Shown here piece by piece: positions 10,495 to 19,722 of a stretch of DNA of 64,000 nucleotides. Position 1 is the first letter of the stretch. Each line of letters starts with the position of its first letter. Made by a program: the position numbers and the translations under genes. Source of the stretch: Bacteroidales bacterium (GTDB taxonomy: Bacteria; Bacteroidota; Bacteroidia; Bacteroidales; UBA932); the NCBI GenBank assembly GCA_017400135.1, contig JAFPVJ010000009.1:62001-126000 (forward strand), in the 5' to 3' direction. The notes beneath the pieces were generated by a model. That model was given only the letters and a program-made list of their open reading frames with translations. It did not search any database and had not been told where the DNA came from.

Positions 10495-11501
10495 ACCGGC
10501 TTCACGGAATCTCTGACAACAAGACCCGGCGGGAGGAACAAATGAGAGACGTTCTTCTCGCCGGCGATGTTTTTCAGCAGCAGTTTGACCGCCATCAGGC
10601 TGATCTCCTGCACAGGCTGGGCGATGCAGGTGATCCGAGGAGTCATGTAGTTGAATATCAGGTTGTCATCGAAAGAGATGATGGAAACGTCATCCGGGAT
10701 GTGGCGGCCGGACTCCGTTATGGCTTTGACAGCCCCCAGGAGGATCTTGTTGCTGAGAACGATGATGGCGGTCGGACAGTCAGGACCATTTAAAAGCAGG
10801 TTGGTTTCAGCATAGCCGTTCTGGATAGAGAACTTGTCTCCGGAGACATGGATGTGCTCCTCAAGTCCAAAGCGCCGCATTGTGTCCTCATACCCCCTTA
10901 CACGCTCACGGGAGGTCATCGCTCCGAGACTGCCCTGGATGCAGGCAATCCGGCGATGGCCGTTGGCTACGAGGTGCTCCACCGCCATGACGGCACCCTT
11001 GTAATTATCCGTCGTCACGAAGGACCACCGTGCCCCTTTTTCAAAATATCGGTCCACGACCACCATGGGGACATCCGCATTGGCGACCCTTTCGAAGGCC
11101 TTGGTTTCGCGGCCGCAGGGGACGGTAAGAATGCCATCAACCTTGCGCGCCAGCAGCGTGGAAAAGCCCTCGCTTTCGTTTTCTTCGCTCTCCTGGGTGT
11201 CGACGACGATGGTCGTATAGCCCAAGTTCCTCGCCTCTGCGATGATGGAGCTGGCGATCCCGGAAAAGAAAGTATCATCTACGCTGGGAATCAGCAGGCC
11301 GATAGTGTCGGTCTTGCCCTCCCGAAGCCCCTTGGCGAGGAGGGATGGTGTATAGTTGGACAACTTTGCCACTTCCTGTACACGGGCGACCGTCGCTTCA
11401 CTGATGCGATAGCGGTCTGCTTTCCCACTGAGGACGCGGGAAACGGTCGAAACCGAACATTGTGCCTTTTCGGCAATGCTGGCCAGGGTGTCGAGTGCCA
11501 T
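10491..11501 (-). CDS. LacI-family transcriptional regulator
   Basis: A 336-residue repressor-type regulator. The N-terminal helix-turn-helix with hinge (ASIAEKAQCSVSTVSRVLSG, then YRISEATVARVQEVAKLSNYTPS) is standard, followed by a periplasmic-binding-protein-like sensor domain (GLLIPSVDDTFFSGIASSI, and MTPRITCIAQPVQEI near the end). I start at the ATG at 11501. It is divergent from the susC-susD operon with a 152-base spacer holding a palindrome, so it most likely controls that operon in response to a sugar or nucleoside. The effector is unknown. Confidence 0.93.
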   Translation of the reverse strand: MALDTLASIAEKAQCSVSTVSRVLSGKADRYRISEATVARVQEVAKLSNYTPSLLAKGLREGKTDTIGLLIPSVDDTFFSGIASSIIAEARNLGYTTIVVDTQESEENESEGFSTLLARKVDGILTVPCGRETKAFERVANADVPMVVVDRYFEKGARWSFVTTDNYKGAVMAVEHLVANGHRRIACIQGSLGAMTSRERVRGYEDTMRRFGLEEHIHVSGDKFSIQNGYAETNLLLNGPDCPTAIIVLSNKILLGAVKAITESGRHIPDDVSIISFDDNLIFNYMTPRITCIAQPVQEISLMAVKLLLKNIAGEKNVSHLFLPPGLVVRDSVKPV

Positions 11502-11520
11502 AATAAAACCTCCGTTTCCG

Positions 11521-11528
11521 CAAAAATA
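11521..11528 (-). promoter_or_regulatory. -7 box of the LacI-family gene
   Basis: Minus-strand TATTTTTG, 19 bases upstream of the start at 11501. Confidence 0.55.
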
Positions 11529-11582
11529 CACTCAAAAAAGCAAAAAAAACAAGGAGAAAGAATAAAATACCGATAAAATTAA

Positions 11583-11590
11583 TATATTTG
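11583..11590 (+). promoter_or_regulatory. -7 box of susC-susD
   Basis: TATATTTG, followed by an AT-rich leader of about 56 bases before the susC ATG at 11654. Confidence 0.65.
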
Positions 11591-11600
11591 TGCCTATCGT

Positions 11601-11608
11601 TTGCGCAA
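11601..11608. promoter_or_regulatory. Candidate LacI-family operator
   Basis: The perfect palindrome TTGCGCAA has the central CpG typical of LacI-family operators. It falls just after the expected start of the susC transcript, a good place for repression. Inference from position and symmetry only. Confidence 0.4.
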
Positions 11609-11653
11609 CTAAAATCTAACTATAACCACAAACTTTATTAACTCAAAAACGTA

Positions 11654-14600
11654 ATGATTATGAATCAAAAGTTCATTGTTCGTTTCTGCCTGGCAGCTGC
11701 GCTGCTCTGCGGACCGGTCTTCGCGTCCGCATACGCCGCCCCTGCCAAAGCCGATTCCGACCAGACACCGGGCAAGACGGTGACTGTCCGCGGCGTCATC
11801 TATGACGACCAGGGCCAGCCCCTTCCCGGCGCGAGCGTGATGGTCAAGGGCACGACCCAGGGCACCGTCACCGACCTGGACGGTCGCTACTCTCTGAACG
11901 TCCGCCCCGACCAGACCCTCGTGGTCTCCTTCATCGGCATGAAGGACCAGGAGATCCCGGTCAACGGCCGCACAAGCATCAACTCCGCACTGGAGGATGC
12001 CGCCACGACCCTCGATGACGTCGTCGTCGTCGGTTACGGCGCCATCAAGAAGGCCAACCTGACCGGTGCCGTGGACGTCGTCGACTCCAAGGCATTCGAG
12101 AACAGGGTCGCGGCCAACGTCGACCAGATGCTGCTGGGTAACATGCCCGCCGTCGAGATCGCCACCATCGACGGTGCTCCCTACCGTGACGTCAACAACC
12201 TCTCCGGTTATCAGATCCGCGGTACCTGGAACACCCTGGCGTCCAGTTCGGCTGCCGGCGACTACTTCGGCTCCCTGGTCCTCATCGACGGCGTCGAGGG
12301 CGACCCCGCCAGCCTGAACCCCAATGATATCGAGAGCGTGTCCGTGCTGAAGGACGCCGCCGCCTCCGCCATCTACGGAAGCCGCGGTGCCTACGGCGTC
12401 ATGCTCATCACCACCAAGAACGCTCCCAAGGAGGAGATGGTGACCGTCTCCTACAGCGGCAACTACAACTTCATGACCCCTACGGCCACGCCCGACCTCG
12501 TCACCGACGGTGAGCTCTACACCCAAATCCGGGCGGAGGCGTACTATGGCTGGTACGGCAAGTATGCCAACACGGCCAATGTCTGGCCTGCCAGCACCAA
12601 CCTGACGACGATCACCGCCGGCTACCAGGATGCCGAGAAGCAGGCAGCCGCCGTGGGCGGCGTCTATACGACCAACAAGGGCAAGTACGAGTATTATGGC
12701 AACACCGACTGGTGGAAGGCGATCTTCAAGGACCACACCGCCTCGCAGATCCACAACGTTTCCATCAGCGGCAACAACGGCAGAGTCAGCTACCTGCTCT
12801 CCGGCCGTATGTACGACTACGACGGCATCTATGTCGGTAAGTCCGACCCCTACAAGAAATACAACCTCCGTTCGAAGGTCGACATCAAGATCACCGACTG
12901 GCTCTCCATCGGCGAAAACATCGAGTATGCCAAGGACAAGGTCGACTACGGTATCTCTTCCAACGGTAACGGCATGAACGCCCCTCAGGTGCGCGCCAAG
13001 ACCTACGGCGCTCCGACATGGCCCATCTACAACCCGGACGGCACCTTCACCAAGGCCGGCGGCTTCATCCTCTCCGGCTTGGTCGGCGACTCCTACGACC
13101 CGATTTCCTACAAGCGTAAGGGTAAGACCAAGGACGTCAACGCGTTCAGGACTTCCACCTCCCTCGCTGCCGCCTTCTTTGACAACACCCTCCGTTTCCA
13201 CGCTGACTATACCTACCGCACCAAGGACATCGTTTTCGAGACCAAGGATACGGGTATCTGGTACAGCGACAGTGTCGATCCCGCTACGGGCCAGGCCGTC
13301 ATGACCTTCACGCAGCCCGACAACGGCAATCCCGCGAAGAACGACATGTACCGCCAGAGCATCCGCCGCAACACGACCAGCCAGGACTGGAGCGTCGTCA
13401 ATGCTTACGCCGAGTATGAGAACACCTTCGACAGGCACTGGCTCAAGACCATGGTCGGTTACAACTACGAGAAGCGCAACCGTATGGACGAGGAGATCAA
13501 GATGTACGGCCTCGACTACTGGGATGCGGACGCCGCCAACCCTTGGGCCTATGCCCTCGGCACCATCGAGCGCAACGGCGAAGCTGCGACCGGCTATGCG
13601 CAGTACTGGGACGGCAGCAAGGCCAAGCACTGGCGCAACGCGGGTGTCTTCTTCCGCGTGAACTACGCCTTCGACGACCGCTACCTGTTCGAGTTCAACG
13701 GCCGCTACGACGGCTCCTCCGTGTACGTCAACCAGTACCAGTGGGGCTTCTTCCCGTCGGCTTCCGCCGCGTGGCGCGTCTCCCAGGAGCACTGGTGGAA
13801 GGTCAATCCCAAATTCATCAGCGCCCTCAAGTTCCGCGTATCCTACGGCGTGCTCGGCGACTGCATGAGCGCGGGCGCCTACAACACCGAGGATACCTTC
13901 AACATCGACGTCGCCAGCAACCGCGTCATCAACGGAGCCTCCACCTACAGGGTCTATGAGGTTCCCGACGTGACCAACTACCAGTACACCTGGTCGAAGC
14001 TGAAGACCTTCAACGTCGGTGCCGACGCCTCGTTCTTCAACAACAAGCTCGACGTCACTTACGACTACTTCATCCGCCGCAACGTCGACATGCTTACTCC
14101 CGGTACGGAGCACGCTGCCGTCTACGGCCAGTACGGTGCCAACAGCAACCTGGGCAACAACGCCTCGATGTCCACCTACGGATGGGAGCTGACCGTGCGG
14201 TTCAACCAGCCGTTCATGCTGGCCGGCCGTCCCGGACACTTCGGCGTCCACGCCTCCATCAGTGACCACTACGCCATCGTCGACGAGTACAACGGCAACG
14301 AGTCCGGCAGCATCAAGCCCTTCACCTATCACGTGGGACAGCGGCTCGGAGACTTCTACGGTCTGCGCAGCAACGGCCTGTTCAAGACCCAGGACGAGAT
14401 CGACAACGCCTTCGGACAGGGCAAGCCTTACGTCATCGCTGACGAAGACATGCGCTACCACTCCAAGCAGTCCGACATCCGCGTCGGTGACCTCTGGATC
14501 AAGGACCTGAACGGCGACTACAAGATCGACTTCGGCAACATGCAGCTCGACGACATGGGCGACCTTGAAATCATTGGTAACAAGTGGGCCCGGTATCCGT

Positions 14601-15727
14601 TCTCCTTCGGCTTCGACTTCGACTGGGCCAACTGGTACTTGAGCGCCAACTTCCAGGGCATCATCCACCAGGACTTCATCGCGTACGGCGGCTTCATGCC
14701 GTTCAACCTGTACGCCAACCCTTACGGACCGATGACCAAGTGGAGCGTCGACAAGTATGCCAAGTTCGACGAGAACGGCAACTTCATCAACCCCGACACC
14801 GCGATCCTGCCCGGCCTCTCCCAGGGCCACAGGCTCCTGCGTGACCACACCCAGACCAACTGGAACGTCAAGTATGCCGATTTCCCCATCGATGCGTATG
14901 TCTACAACGCCGGTTACATCAACCTGCAGAACCTGCAGTTCGGCTACAACCTGCCCCGCAAGCTCATCAGCAAGGTCGGCATGACCGCCGCGAAGATCTA
15001 CTTCTCCGGCGAGAACCTCTGGAACTGGTCTCCCTTCTATAAGATCTTCGGCCGCGACTTCGACATCACGACCCTCACCTACGGTGGTGACGATCCTACC
15101 GAGGCCCTCAACTGGTTCAACGGTTACGGCTTCCAGTATCCGAAACTCCGCACCTTCTCCCTGGGTCTGAACGTGACCTTCGGCGCCCGCAGCGCCAAGG
15201 CCGCCAACACCGGTGCCAACACGGCCGCCCTGACGGCCGCCCTCACCGCCGCGAACGCCGCCGCTGACGCCGCCAATGCCGCCGCCGCCAAGGCACAGGC
15301 AGAGGCCGATGCCCTCCGCGCCGAGCTCGCCAAGGCCCTCAAGGCCAAGGACGACTGCGAGGCCGCCAAGGATGTCAAGCCCATGGCTGTCCGCCGCGCC
15401 GAGGCTCTCCACCTCGAGGACATCTTCTTCGAGATCAACCAGAGCGTCATCCGCGACTCCGAGGCCCACAAGGTCGACAACCTCGTCAAGGTCCTCAAGG
15501 CCAATCCCACTGCGAAGGTCAGCATCACCGGCTACGCCGACCAGGGTACCGGCACCGAGCAGCGCAATTACGTGCTCACCAAGGAGCGCGCCGAGGTGGT
15601 CGCCGAGGCCCTGAAGGCCGCCGGCATCGGCCCCGACCGCATCTCTACCGAATACTACGGCACCGAGAAGGACTCCTCCTGGACTCCGGAAAACAACCGT
15701 GTCGCCGTCTGCATCGTGAACGACTAA
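11654..15727 (+). CDS. SusC-type TonB-dependent transporter fused to OmpA domain
   Basis: A 1357-residue outer-membrane protein. Order: signal peptide (to about residue 29), carboxypeptidase-D-like regulatory domain (40-110, GASVMVKGTTQGTVTDLDG), TonB box VVVVGYG (about 120), plug domain (LIDGVEGDPASLNPND, SVLKDAAASAIYGSRGAYG), and a long beta barrel whose last strand (FSLGLNVTF) ends at residue 1176. Ordinary SusC proteins stop there. This one goes on without a break into an Ala-rich coiled coil (1177-1245, with repeated AADAANAAAA-like units) and an OmpA-type peptidoglycan-binding domain (DIFFEINQSVI, ITGYAD, NYVLTKERAEVV) with the conserved Asp and Arg that bind diaminopimelate. It should import a SusD-bound ligand while being anchored to the cell wall. 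susD starts 14 bases after its stop. Confidence 0.93.
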   Translation: MIMNQKFIVRFCLAAALLCGPVFASAYAAPAKADSDQTPGKTVTVRGVIYDDQGQPLPGASVMVKGTTQGTVTDLDGRYSLNVRPDQTLVVSFIGMKDQEIPVNGRTSINSALEDAATTLDDVVVVGYGAIKKANLTGAVDVVDSKAFENRVAANVDQMLLGNMPAVEIATIDGAPYRDVNNLSGYQIRGTWNTLASSSAAGDYFGSLVLIDGVEGDPASLNPNDIESVSVLKDAAASAIYGSRGAYGVMLITTKNAPKEEMVTVSYSGNYNFMTPTATPDLVTDGELYTQIRAEAYYGWYGKYANTANVWPASTNLTTITAGYQDAEKQAAAVGGVYTTNKGKYEYYGNTDWWKAIFKDHTASQIHNVSISGNNGRVSYLLSGRMYDYDGIYVGKSDPYKKYNLRSKVDIKITDWLSIGENIEYAKDKVDYGISSNGNGMNAPQVRAKTYGAPTWPIYNPDGTFTKAGGFILSGLVGDSYDPISYKRKGKTKDVNAFRTSTSLAAAFFDNTLRFHADYTYRTKDIVFETKDTGIWYSDSVDPATGQAVMTFTQPDNGNPAKNDMYRQSIRRNTTSQDWSVVNAYAEYENTFDRHWLKTMVGYNYEKRNRMDEEIKMYGLDYWDADAANPWAYALGTIERNGEAATGYAQYWDGSKAKHWRNAGVFFRVNYAFDDRYLFEFNGRYDGSSVYVNQYQWGFFPSASAAWRVSQEHWWKVNPKFISALKFRVSYGVLGDCMSAGAYNTEDTFNIDVASNRVINGASTYRVYEVPDVTNYQYTWSKLKTFNVGADASFFNNKLDVTYDYFIRRNVDMLTPGTEHAAVYGQYGANSNLGNNASMSTYGWELTVRFNQPFMLAGRPGHFGVHASISDHYAIVDEYNGNESGSIKPFTYHVGQRLGDFYGLRSNGLFKTQDEIDNAFGQGKPYVIADEDMRYHSKQSDIRVGDLWIKDLNGDYKIDFGNMQLDDMGDLEIIGNKWARYPFSFGFDFDWANWYLSANFQGIIHQDFIAYGGFMPFNLYANPYGPMTKWSVDKYAKFDENGNFINPDTAILPGLSQGHRLLRDHTQTNWNVKYADFPIDAYVYNAGYINLQNLQFGYNLPRKLISKVGMTAAKIYFSGENLWNWSPFYKIFGRDFDITTLTYGGDDPTEALNWFNGYGFQYPKLRTFSLGLNVTFGARSAKAANTGANTAALTAALTAANAAADAANAAAAKAQAEADALRAELAKALKAKDDCEAAKDVKPMAVRRAEALHLEDIFFEINQSVIRDSEAHKVDNLVKVLKANPTAKVSITGYADQGTGTEQRNYVLTKERAEVVAEALKAAGIGPDRISTEYYGTEKDSSWTPENNRVAVCIVND

Positions 15728-15740
15728 TATGGATACGATT

Positions 15741-17546
15741 ATGAAAAAGATATTCAAACTCTTCGCCATCACGCTTTCCGTTGCGACCGTAGCCGTCTCC
15801 TGCGACTTGTCGGAGTACAACCCCAACGAGCCCGGATACGAGAAGGTCTTCAGCAGCGCGACCAACGTCCAGTACGTGATCAACAGCTTCTACGGCGGCT
15901 TCGGCTCCGTGACCAACGCTTATAGCAAGGACGTTCCGACCGATTACTTCCCCGCCCAGAACCTCTCCGCGAGGTTCCAGAAGGGCTATTCCGCGACTTC
16001 CACCGACACCTGGGGAGAATGGGACGACATCTTTCAGTACAACTACGTGCTGACCCAGCTCAACAGTTCCGCCGCCTCCGCTCTTTCTCAGGCCGAGAAG
16101 GAGAACTTCATCGCCCAGGTCCGCCTGTTCCGGGGCCGGAAGTACTACCAGATGGTCCAGCAGTACGGTGACCTGCCCTGGTACGACCACGTGATCGGCG
16201 CCGCCGACACCGACGACGAGCACAAGGACCGCGAGAGCCGCGACGTCATCATGAAGCACGTTCTTGAGGATCTCGACTATGCCATCGAGCATATCACGGC
16301 CACCAGCCCCGACGCCACCTGCGTCAGCAAGGAGGTCGCCCTGTTCCTCAAGATGCGCGCCTGTCTGTATGAGGCCTCGTTCCGCAAGTACAACAACGTG
16401 ACCGCCTCCGTCAAGGGCGAGCCCTTCACCAACTACACCGTGGAGCAGCTCTACCAGCTCGCCGCCGATGCCGCAAAGCAGATCATCGACGGTGGCAAGT
16501 ACCAGCTGATCTCCGACTGGCGCAGCCTCTTCCTGAGCGACAATCTCCAGACCAAGGAGGTCATCCTCGGCGCACAGACCGCCGCCAACATCCAGGGCAG
16601 CCAGAACCACTACTTCGTCTACACGAAGCAGAACGCTCCCAAGTCCCTGACCCGCACGTTCGTCAACACCTTCCTCATGCAGGACGGCACCCCTTACACC
16701 GACAAGGCCGGTTACGCCACCGAGACCTGGAAGGACGAGTTCACCAACCGTGATCCCCGTCTTGCCCTCACCGTCCGTTATCCTGGCTACAAGTTCGCCG
16801 GTGCCACGGCGGTGCCCGACTTCGGCGCGTCCTTCCTGGGCTACCAGATCCGCAAGTTCTGCCTGGACAAGTATGCGGAGACCAACGGAGCCGATCCGGA
16901 TGAGAACGAAAAGCACAACTCCAACAGCACGCCTATCTTCCGCTATGCCGAGGTGCTCCTCACATATGCGGAGGCCAAGGCTGAGCTGGGCCAGATGGAC
17001 AACACGGTCTGGGCGCAGACCGTCGGCGCGATCCGCCAGCGTGCGGGTATCACCGGCAGTAGCCTGACCACCGTCCCCACGACCGTGGACAACTATCTCA
17101 AGACCAACTACTATCCCGACGTGACCAACGCCGCGATCATGGAGATCCGTCGTGAGAGGGGTATTGAGCTCTGCATGGAAGGTGTCCGTGATTTCGACCT
17201 CCTCCGCTGGGGCTGCGGAAGCCTTCTTTCCACCGCACCTTGGGACGGTATCAACATCGATGCCGTGAACACGGCCCTTGACCTCGACGGTAACGGTACC
17301 GATGATGTTTGCTTCTACACCTCCGCCTCGAACAAGGTTGACGGTGTCGTGAATATCCCTGTTGACGGTTCGACCGGCCTGACGGTCGCCAACAACGGCA
17401 ACAAGAAGCAGCTCAGGTACGATATCGATACCGAACTGCGCTACTGGGCTCCGGACGGTCACCTCATCCTGGATGCCATTCCTTCTCAGGAAATTGCGGC
17501 TTACAGCAAGTTGGGCTACACCCTGACCCAGAACCCCGGATATTGA
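15741..17546 (+). CDS. SusD-like surface lipoprotein
   Basis: A 601-residue SusD/RagB-family lipoprotein that captures ligand on the cell surface and closes over the SusC channel. The signal peptide with lipobox (AVSC, Cys20 or so) is followed by NPNEPGYEKVFSS and the helical TPR-like core, with family motifs FIAQVRLFRGRKYYQMVQQYGDLP, IFRYAEVLLTYAEAKAELG, IRQRAGI and IRRERGIELCMEGVRDFDLLRW. Its start is placed at the ATG 15741 just before the signal peptide. It is the partner of the SusC-OmpA fusion and a terminator follows, so the operon is just these two genes. No glycoside hydrolase is adjacent, so ligand identity is open. Confidence 0.95.
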   Translation: MKKIFKLFAITLSVATVAVSCDLSEYNPNEPGYEKVFSSATNVQYVINSFYGGFGSVTNAYSKDVPTDYFPAQNLSARFQKGYSATSTDTWGEWDDIFQYNYVLTQLNSSAASALSQAEKENFIAQVRLFRGRKYYQMVQQYGDLPWYDHVIGAADTDDEHKDRESRDVIMKHVLEDLDYAIEHITATSPDATCVSKEVALFLKMRACLYEASFRKYNNVTASVKGEPFTNYTVEQLYQLAADAAKQIIDGGKYQLISDWRSLFLSDNLQTKEVILGAQTAANIQGSQNHYFVYTKQNAPKSLTRTFVNTFLMQDGTPYTDKAGYATETWKDEFTNRDPRLALTVRYPGYKFAGATAVPDFGASFLGYQIRKFCLDKYAETNGADPDENEKHNSNSTPIFRYAEVLLTYAEAKAELGQMDNTVWAQTVGAIRQRAGITGSSLTTVPTTVDNYLKTNYYPDVTNAAIMEIRRERGIELCMEGVRDFDLLRWGCGSLLSTAPWDGINIDAVNTALDLDGNGTDDVCFYTSASNKVDGVVNIPVDGSTGLTVANNGNKKQLRYDIDTELRYWAPDGHLILDAIPSQEIAAYSKLGYTLTQNPGY

Positions 17547-17572
17547 TTCCTCCGTTCTGACCTTTGAAACGA

Positions 17573-17602
17573 GCCGGCAGGTTTTCCCTGCCGGCTTTTT
17601 TA
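17573..17602 (+). terminator. Rho-independent terminator of susC-susD
   Basis: A 9-bp perfect GC-rich stem (17573-17581 with 17587-17595), 5-base loop and a T run, 27 bases after the susD stop. Confidence 0.9.
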
Positions 17603-17610
17603 TCCTTCCA

Positions 17611-17645
17611 TATATTTGATTATGGAGTGGAGATTCTTAACTTTG
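17611..17645 (+). promoter_or_regulatory. Two candidate -7 boxes for the nucleoside-hydrolase gene
   Basis: TATATTTG at 17611-17618 and TAACTTTG at 17638-17645 both fit. The second lies 27 bases before the lipoprotein start at 17673 and is the better placed. Confidence 0.5.
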
Positions 17646-17672
17646 AAAAGAATAACGATTGACCTGCCTGCC

Positions 17673-18641
17673 ATGCGCCATTATTTCCTTCTTTTCATTG
17701 CTGCCGCAACGCTTTTCTCCTGCAACGAAGCCCTGACTCCGGAAATCATCCTGGAAGACCTTCAGAGTGACCGGATCAAGGATGTCGTCATAGACAGTGA
17801 CACGTATAACGAGATGGACGACCAGTATGCCATCGCATACGCCCTCGCATCGGACAGGATGAATGTCCTGGCGCTGCACGCCGCCCCCTTCCATAATGAC
17901 AGGAGCACGGGCTTTGCAGAAGGGATGGAACTGAGTTTCAAGGAAATGGAAAGAGTCCTGGAGGTCACCGGATGCCAGGGAAAGTATCCCGTGTTCAAGG
18001 GCGCGGAGAAAAGCGTCAGCGACGACCCGGACCAGTTCGATCCGAATAATCCGGCGGCACAGAACCTGGTAAGCATCGCCCGGAAGGCCCGCAAGCCGGT
18101 CTATGTCCTCTGCCTGGGGGCGATTACGAACGTAGCCGCGGCACTGATGCTGGATCCTTCCATCAAGGGCAGTATCGTCGTCGTCTGGCTGGGTACGAAT
18201 TGTTTCAGCAGGGGGAATCTCGAGGAATTCAATCTTTACCAGGACTATATGGCTGGGCAGAAGGTCGTAGACTCGGGCGTACCGCTGGTGATCCTTCCGG
18301 CCATGGGAAAGCGTGGAGAAGGTACGCAGGTGCTGCGCGTCGATCAGGAAAAAATACAAGCCATCCAGGGGGAAGGCCGTGCCCAGCGGTTCTTCCGTTC
18401 CGAACTGCCGCAGGAGTTCCACGACACGCAGGGGGAATGGCGCCATATCTTATGGGACGTCGCAGCTCCCGGGCTGGTCGCCCATCCGGAATACTACCGC
18501 CTCCGTGTCATTCCTGCCCCCATTCTCACAGATGACCGGCAGTTCGCTTTCGACAGCACGCGGCACCGGATCGTCTGGATGGATTCCCTCGACCCGGATG
18601 CGGTCTTCTCCGACCTGTTCAGCTGTCTGTCAGCGAATTAG
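17673..18641 (+). CDS. Nucleoside-hydrolase-like lipoprotein
   Basis: A 322-residue protein with lipoprotein signal peptide (ATLFSC, Cys17) and a nucleoside hydrolase fold. The calcium-binding motif appears as DSDTYNEMDDQYA, a longer variant of the usual DTDPGxDD, and LCLGAITNVAAAL matches the conserved GPLTNxA segment. Such enzymes cleave the N-glycosidic bond of nucleosides to ribose and base. Being lipid-anchored it would act outside the cytoplasm, which fits a scavenging role beside the SusC-SusD pair, though it has its own promoter after a terminator. The variant motif makes the exact substrate uncertain. I start at 17673, at the signal peptide. Confidence 0.8.
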   Translation: MRHYFLLFIAAATLFSCNEALTPEIILEDLQSDRIKDVVIDSDTYNEMDDQYAIAYALASDRMNVLALHAAPFHNDRSTGFAEGMELSFKEMERVLEVTGCQGKYPVFKGAEKSVSDDPDQFDPNNPAAQNLVSIARKARKPVYVLCLGAITNVAAALMLDPSIKGSIVVVWLGTNCFSRGNLEEFNLYQDYMAGQKVVDSGVPLVILPAMGKRGEGTQVLRVDQEKIQAIQGEGRAQRFFRSELPQEFHDTQGEWRHILWDVAAPGLVAHPEYYRLRVIPAPILTDDRQFAFDSTRHRIVWMDSLDPDAVFSDLFSCLSAN

Positions 18642-18657
18642 AAGAAAGAGCAACCTT

Positions 18658-19722
18658 CTACAGCAGGATCAGCAGCGCCGCGCAGAGCAGCAGTCCGCCC
18701 TGGAAGGTGAAGCGCCCGCGGGACGACGCGGAAGAGGCGGCTTCCATCGGCTCGGAGGACATCAATGCGGTAAGTTCTTCTCCGGAAGGAAGGTTACGGG
18801 GAGTCCATTTGTCCACGATCAGGCCATCTGCCAGATAGGTGGCGCCACCGTTGGAGCGGTTCAGCGTCAAAAGCGTCTTGTAATCAGCGAAATACAGGCA
18901 TTCGCCCAGGGTCATCGGAACCCCGTCCGCCCCAGGGGCCAGGATCAAAGGCCGGATACCGCACACGAAGGCGGCGTCCACCGTCGCAGCGATCTTGCTC
19001 CATTGCAGGGAATCCAGGCGCTCGGGCTCATATGCGGAAAGGATCAGCACTTCCCCGTTGGAGGCCAGGTCGTCGCAATACTCCCCGAACGCGTCGCTGA
19101 AGGAAAGGACGGCCAGGTCCGTCGCCAGGGACTCATCCTCCGGCTGCGACCCGTCTCCGGAAAGGATCTGGGATCCGCAGGAGAAGGCCGTGAAGTCCAT
19201 CATCGGCAGGGTCCGCCAGGAATGAATCGCAAAAAGCACAATCGCCAGGGACACCAGGGCGAAACCCCACCTCTTGGGTTTGCGCGACTCATATCCGTCT
19301 CCCAGCGGGATGAAAGCGATCAGCGCCAGCGCCAGCAGGATGACGTTTTTCAGCAATGACTGGAGATGAGTCAGATGGAATGCCTCGCCGAAACAGCCGC
19401 AGTCCATCTCCGGATTGACCAGATACAGGGCCAGCGTCAGGCCGGTGAAGAAGACGATCAGCGCCAGCACGATGATGGCCGCCACCTTCCGCGCAATGCC
19501 CGAAATCAAAGCTGCGCCGACCAGCGCTTCCAGCAGCGAAAGTGCCGTCCCGAGACCTTTTCCGCCCGGAATGAGGAAATCCAGATGCAAGAAACGGAAG
19601 TATTCAGCCATCTTGAGCCCCGTGCCGACAGGGTCCATCAGCTTGAGCATGCCGGACACGAAGAACACGAGTCCGATCAACAACGCGCAGAAACGACGGA
19701 AACTATGATGAAAGCTATGCAT
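18658..19722 (-). CDS. BT_3928-like membrane protein, DoxX/MauE-like
   Basis: A 354-residue inner-membrane protein. The first half has about four membrane segments in the DoxX/MauE arrangement (VFFVSGMLKLMDPVGTG, GLGTALSLLEALVGAALISG, VLALIVFFTGLTL, then NPEMDCGCFGEA with the paired cysteines and LLKNVILLALALI). The middle part is a soluble thioredoxin-like region (residues about 200-320) and a final membrane helix closes the protein. In Bacteroidetes this family sits beside thymidylate kinase or triose-phosphate isomerase; a role in disulfide or electron handling is inferred from MauE. It starts inside the end of tmk (8-base overlap), so the two are co-translated. Confidence 0.75.
   Translation of the reverse strand: MHSFHHSFRRFCALLIGLVFFVSGMLKLMDPVGTGLKMAEYFRFLHLDFLIPGGKGLGTALSLLEALVGAALISGIARKVAAIIVLALIVFFTGLTLALYLVNPEMDCGCFGEAFHLTHLQSLLKNVILLALALIAFIPLGDGYESRKPKRWGFALVSLAIVLFAIHSWRTLPMMDFTAFSCGSQILSGDGSQPEDESLATDLAVLSFSDAFGEYCDDLASNGEVLILSAYEPERLDSLQWSKIAATVDAAFVCGIRPLILAPGADGVPMTLGECLYFADYKTLLTLNRSNGGATYLADGLIVDKWTPRNLPSGEELTALMSSEPMEAASSASSRGRFTFQGGLLLCAALLILL

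Noticed and set aside
15240-15360. Ala-codon-rich repeat as a tandem DNA repeat or CRISPR
   Set aside because: It is an imperfect coiled-coil coding repeat with no conserved spacer or unit length.
11609-15883. A 1424-codon open frame antisense to the susC-OmpA gene
   Set aside because: It mirrors the GAC/GTC-rich codon use of a GC-rich gene, is Val/Asp/Gly-rich without domains, and has no promoter of its own. Similar shadows lie antisense to susD and the porin.
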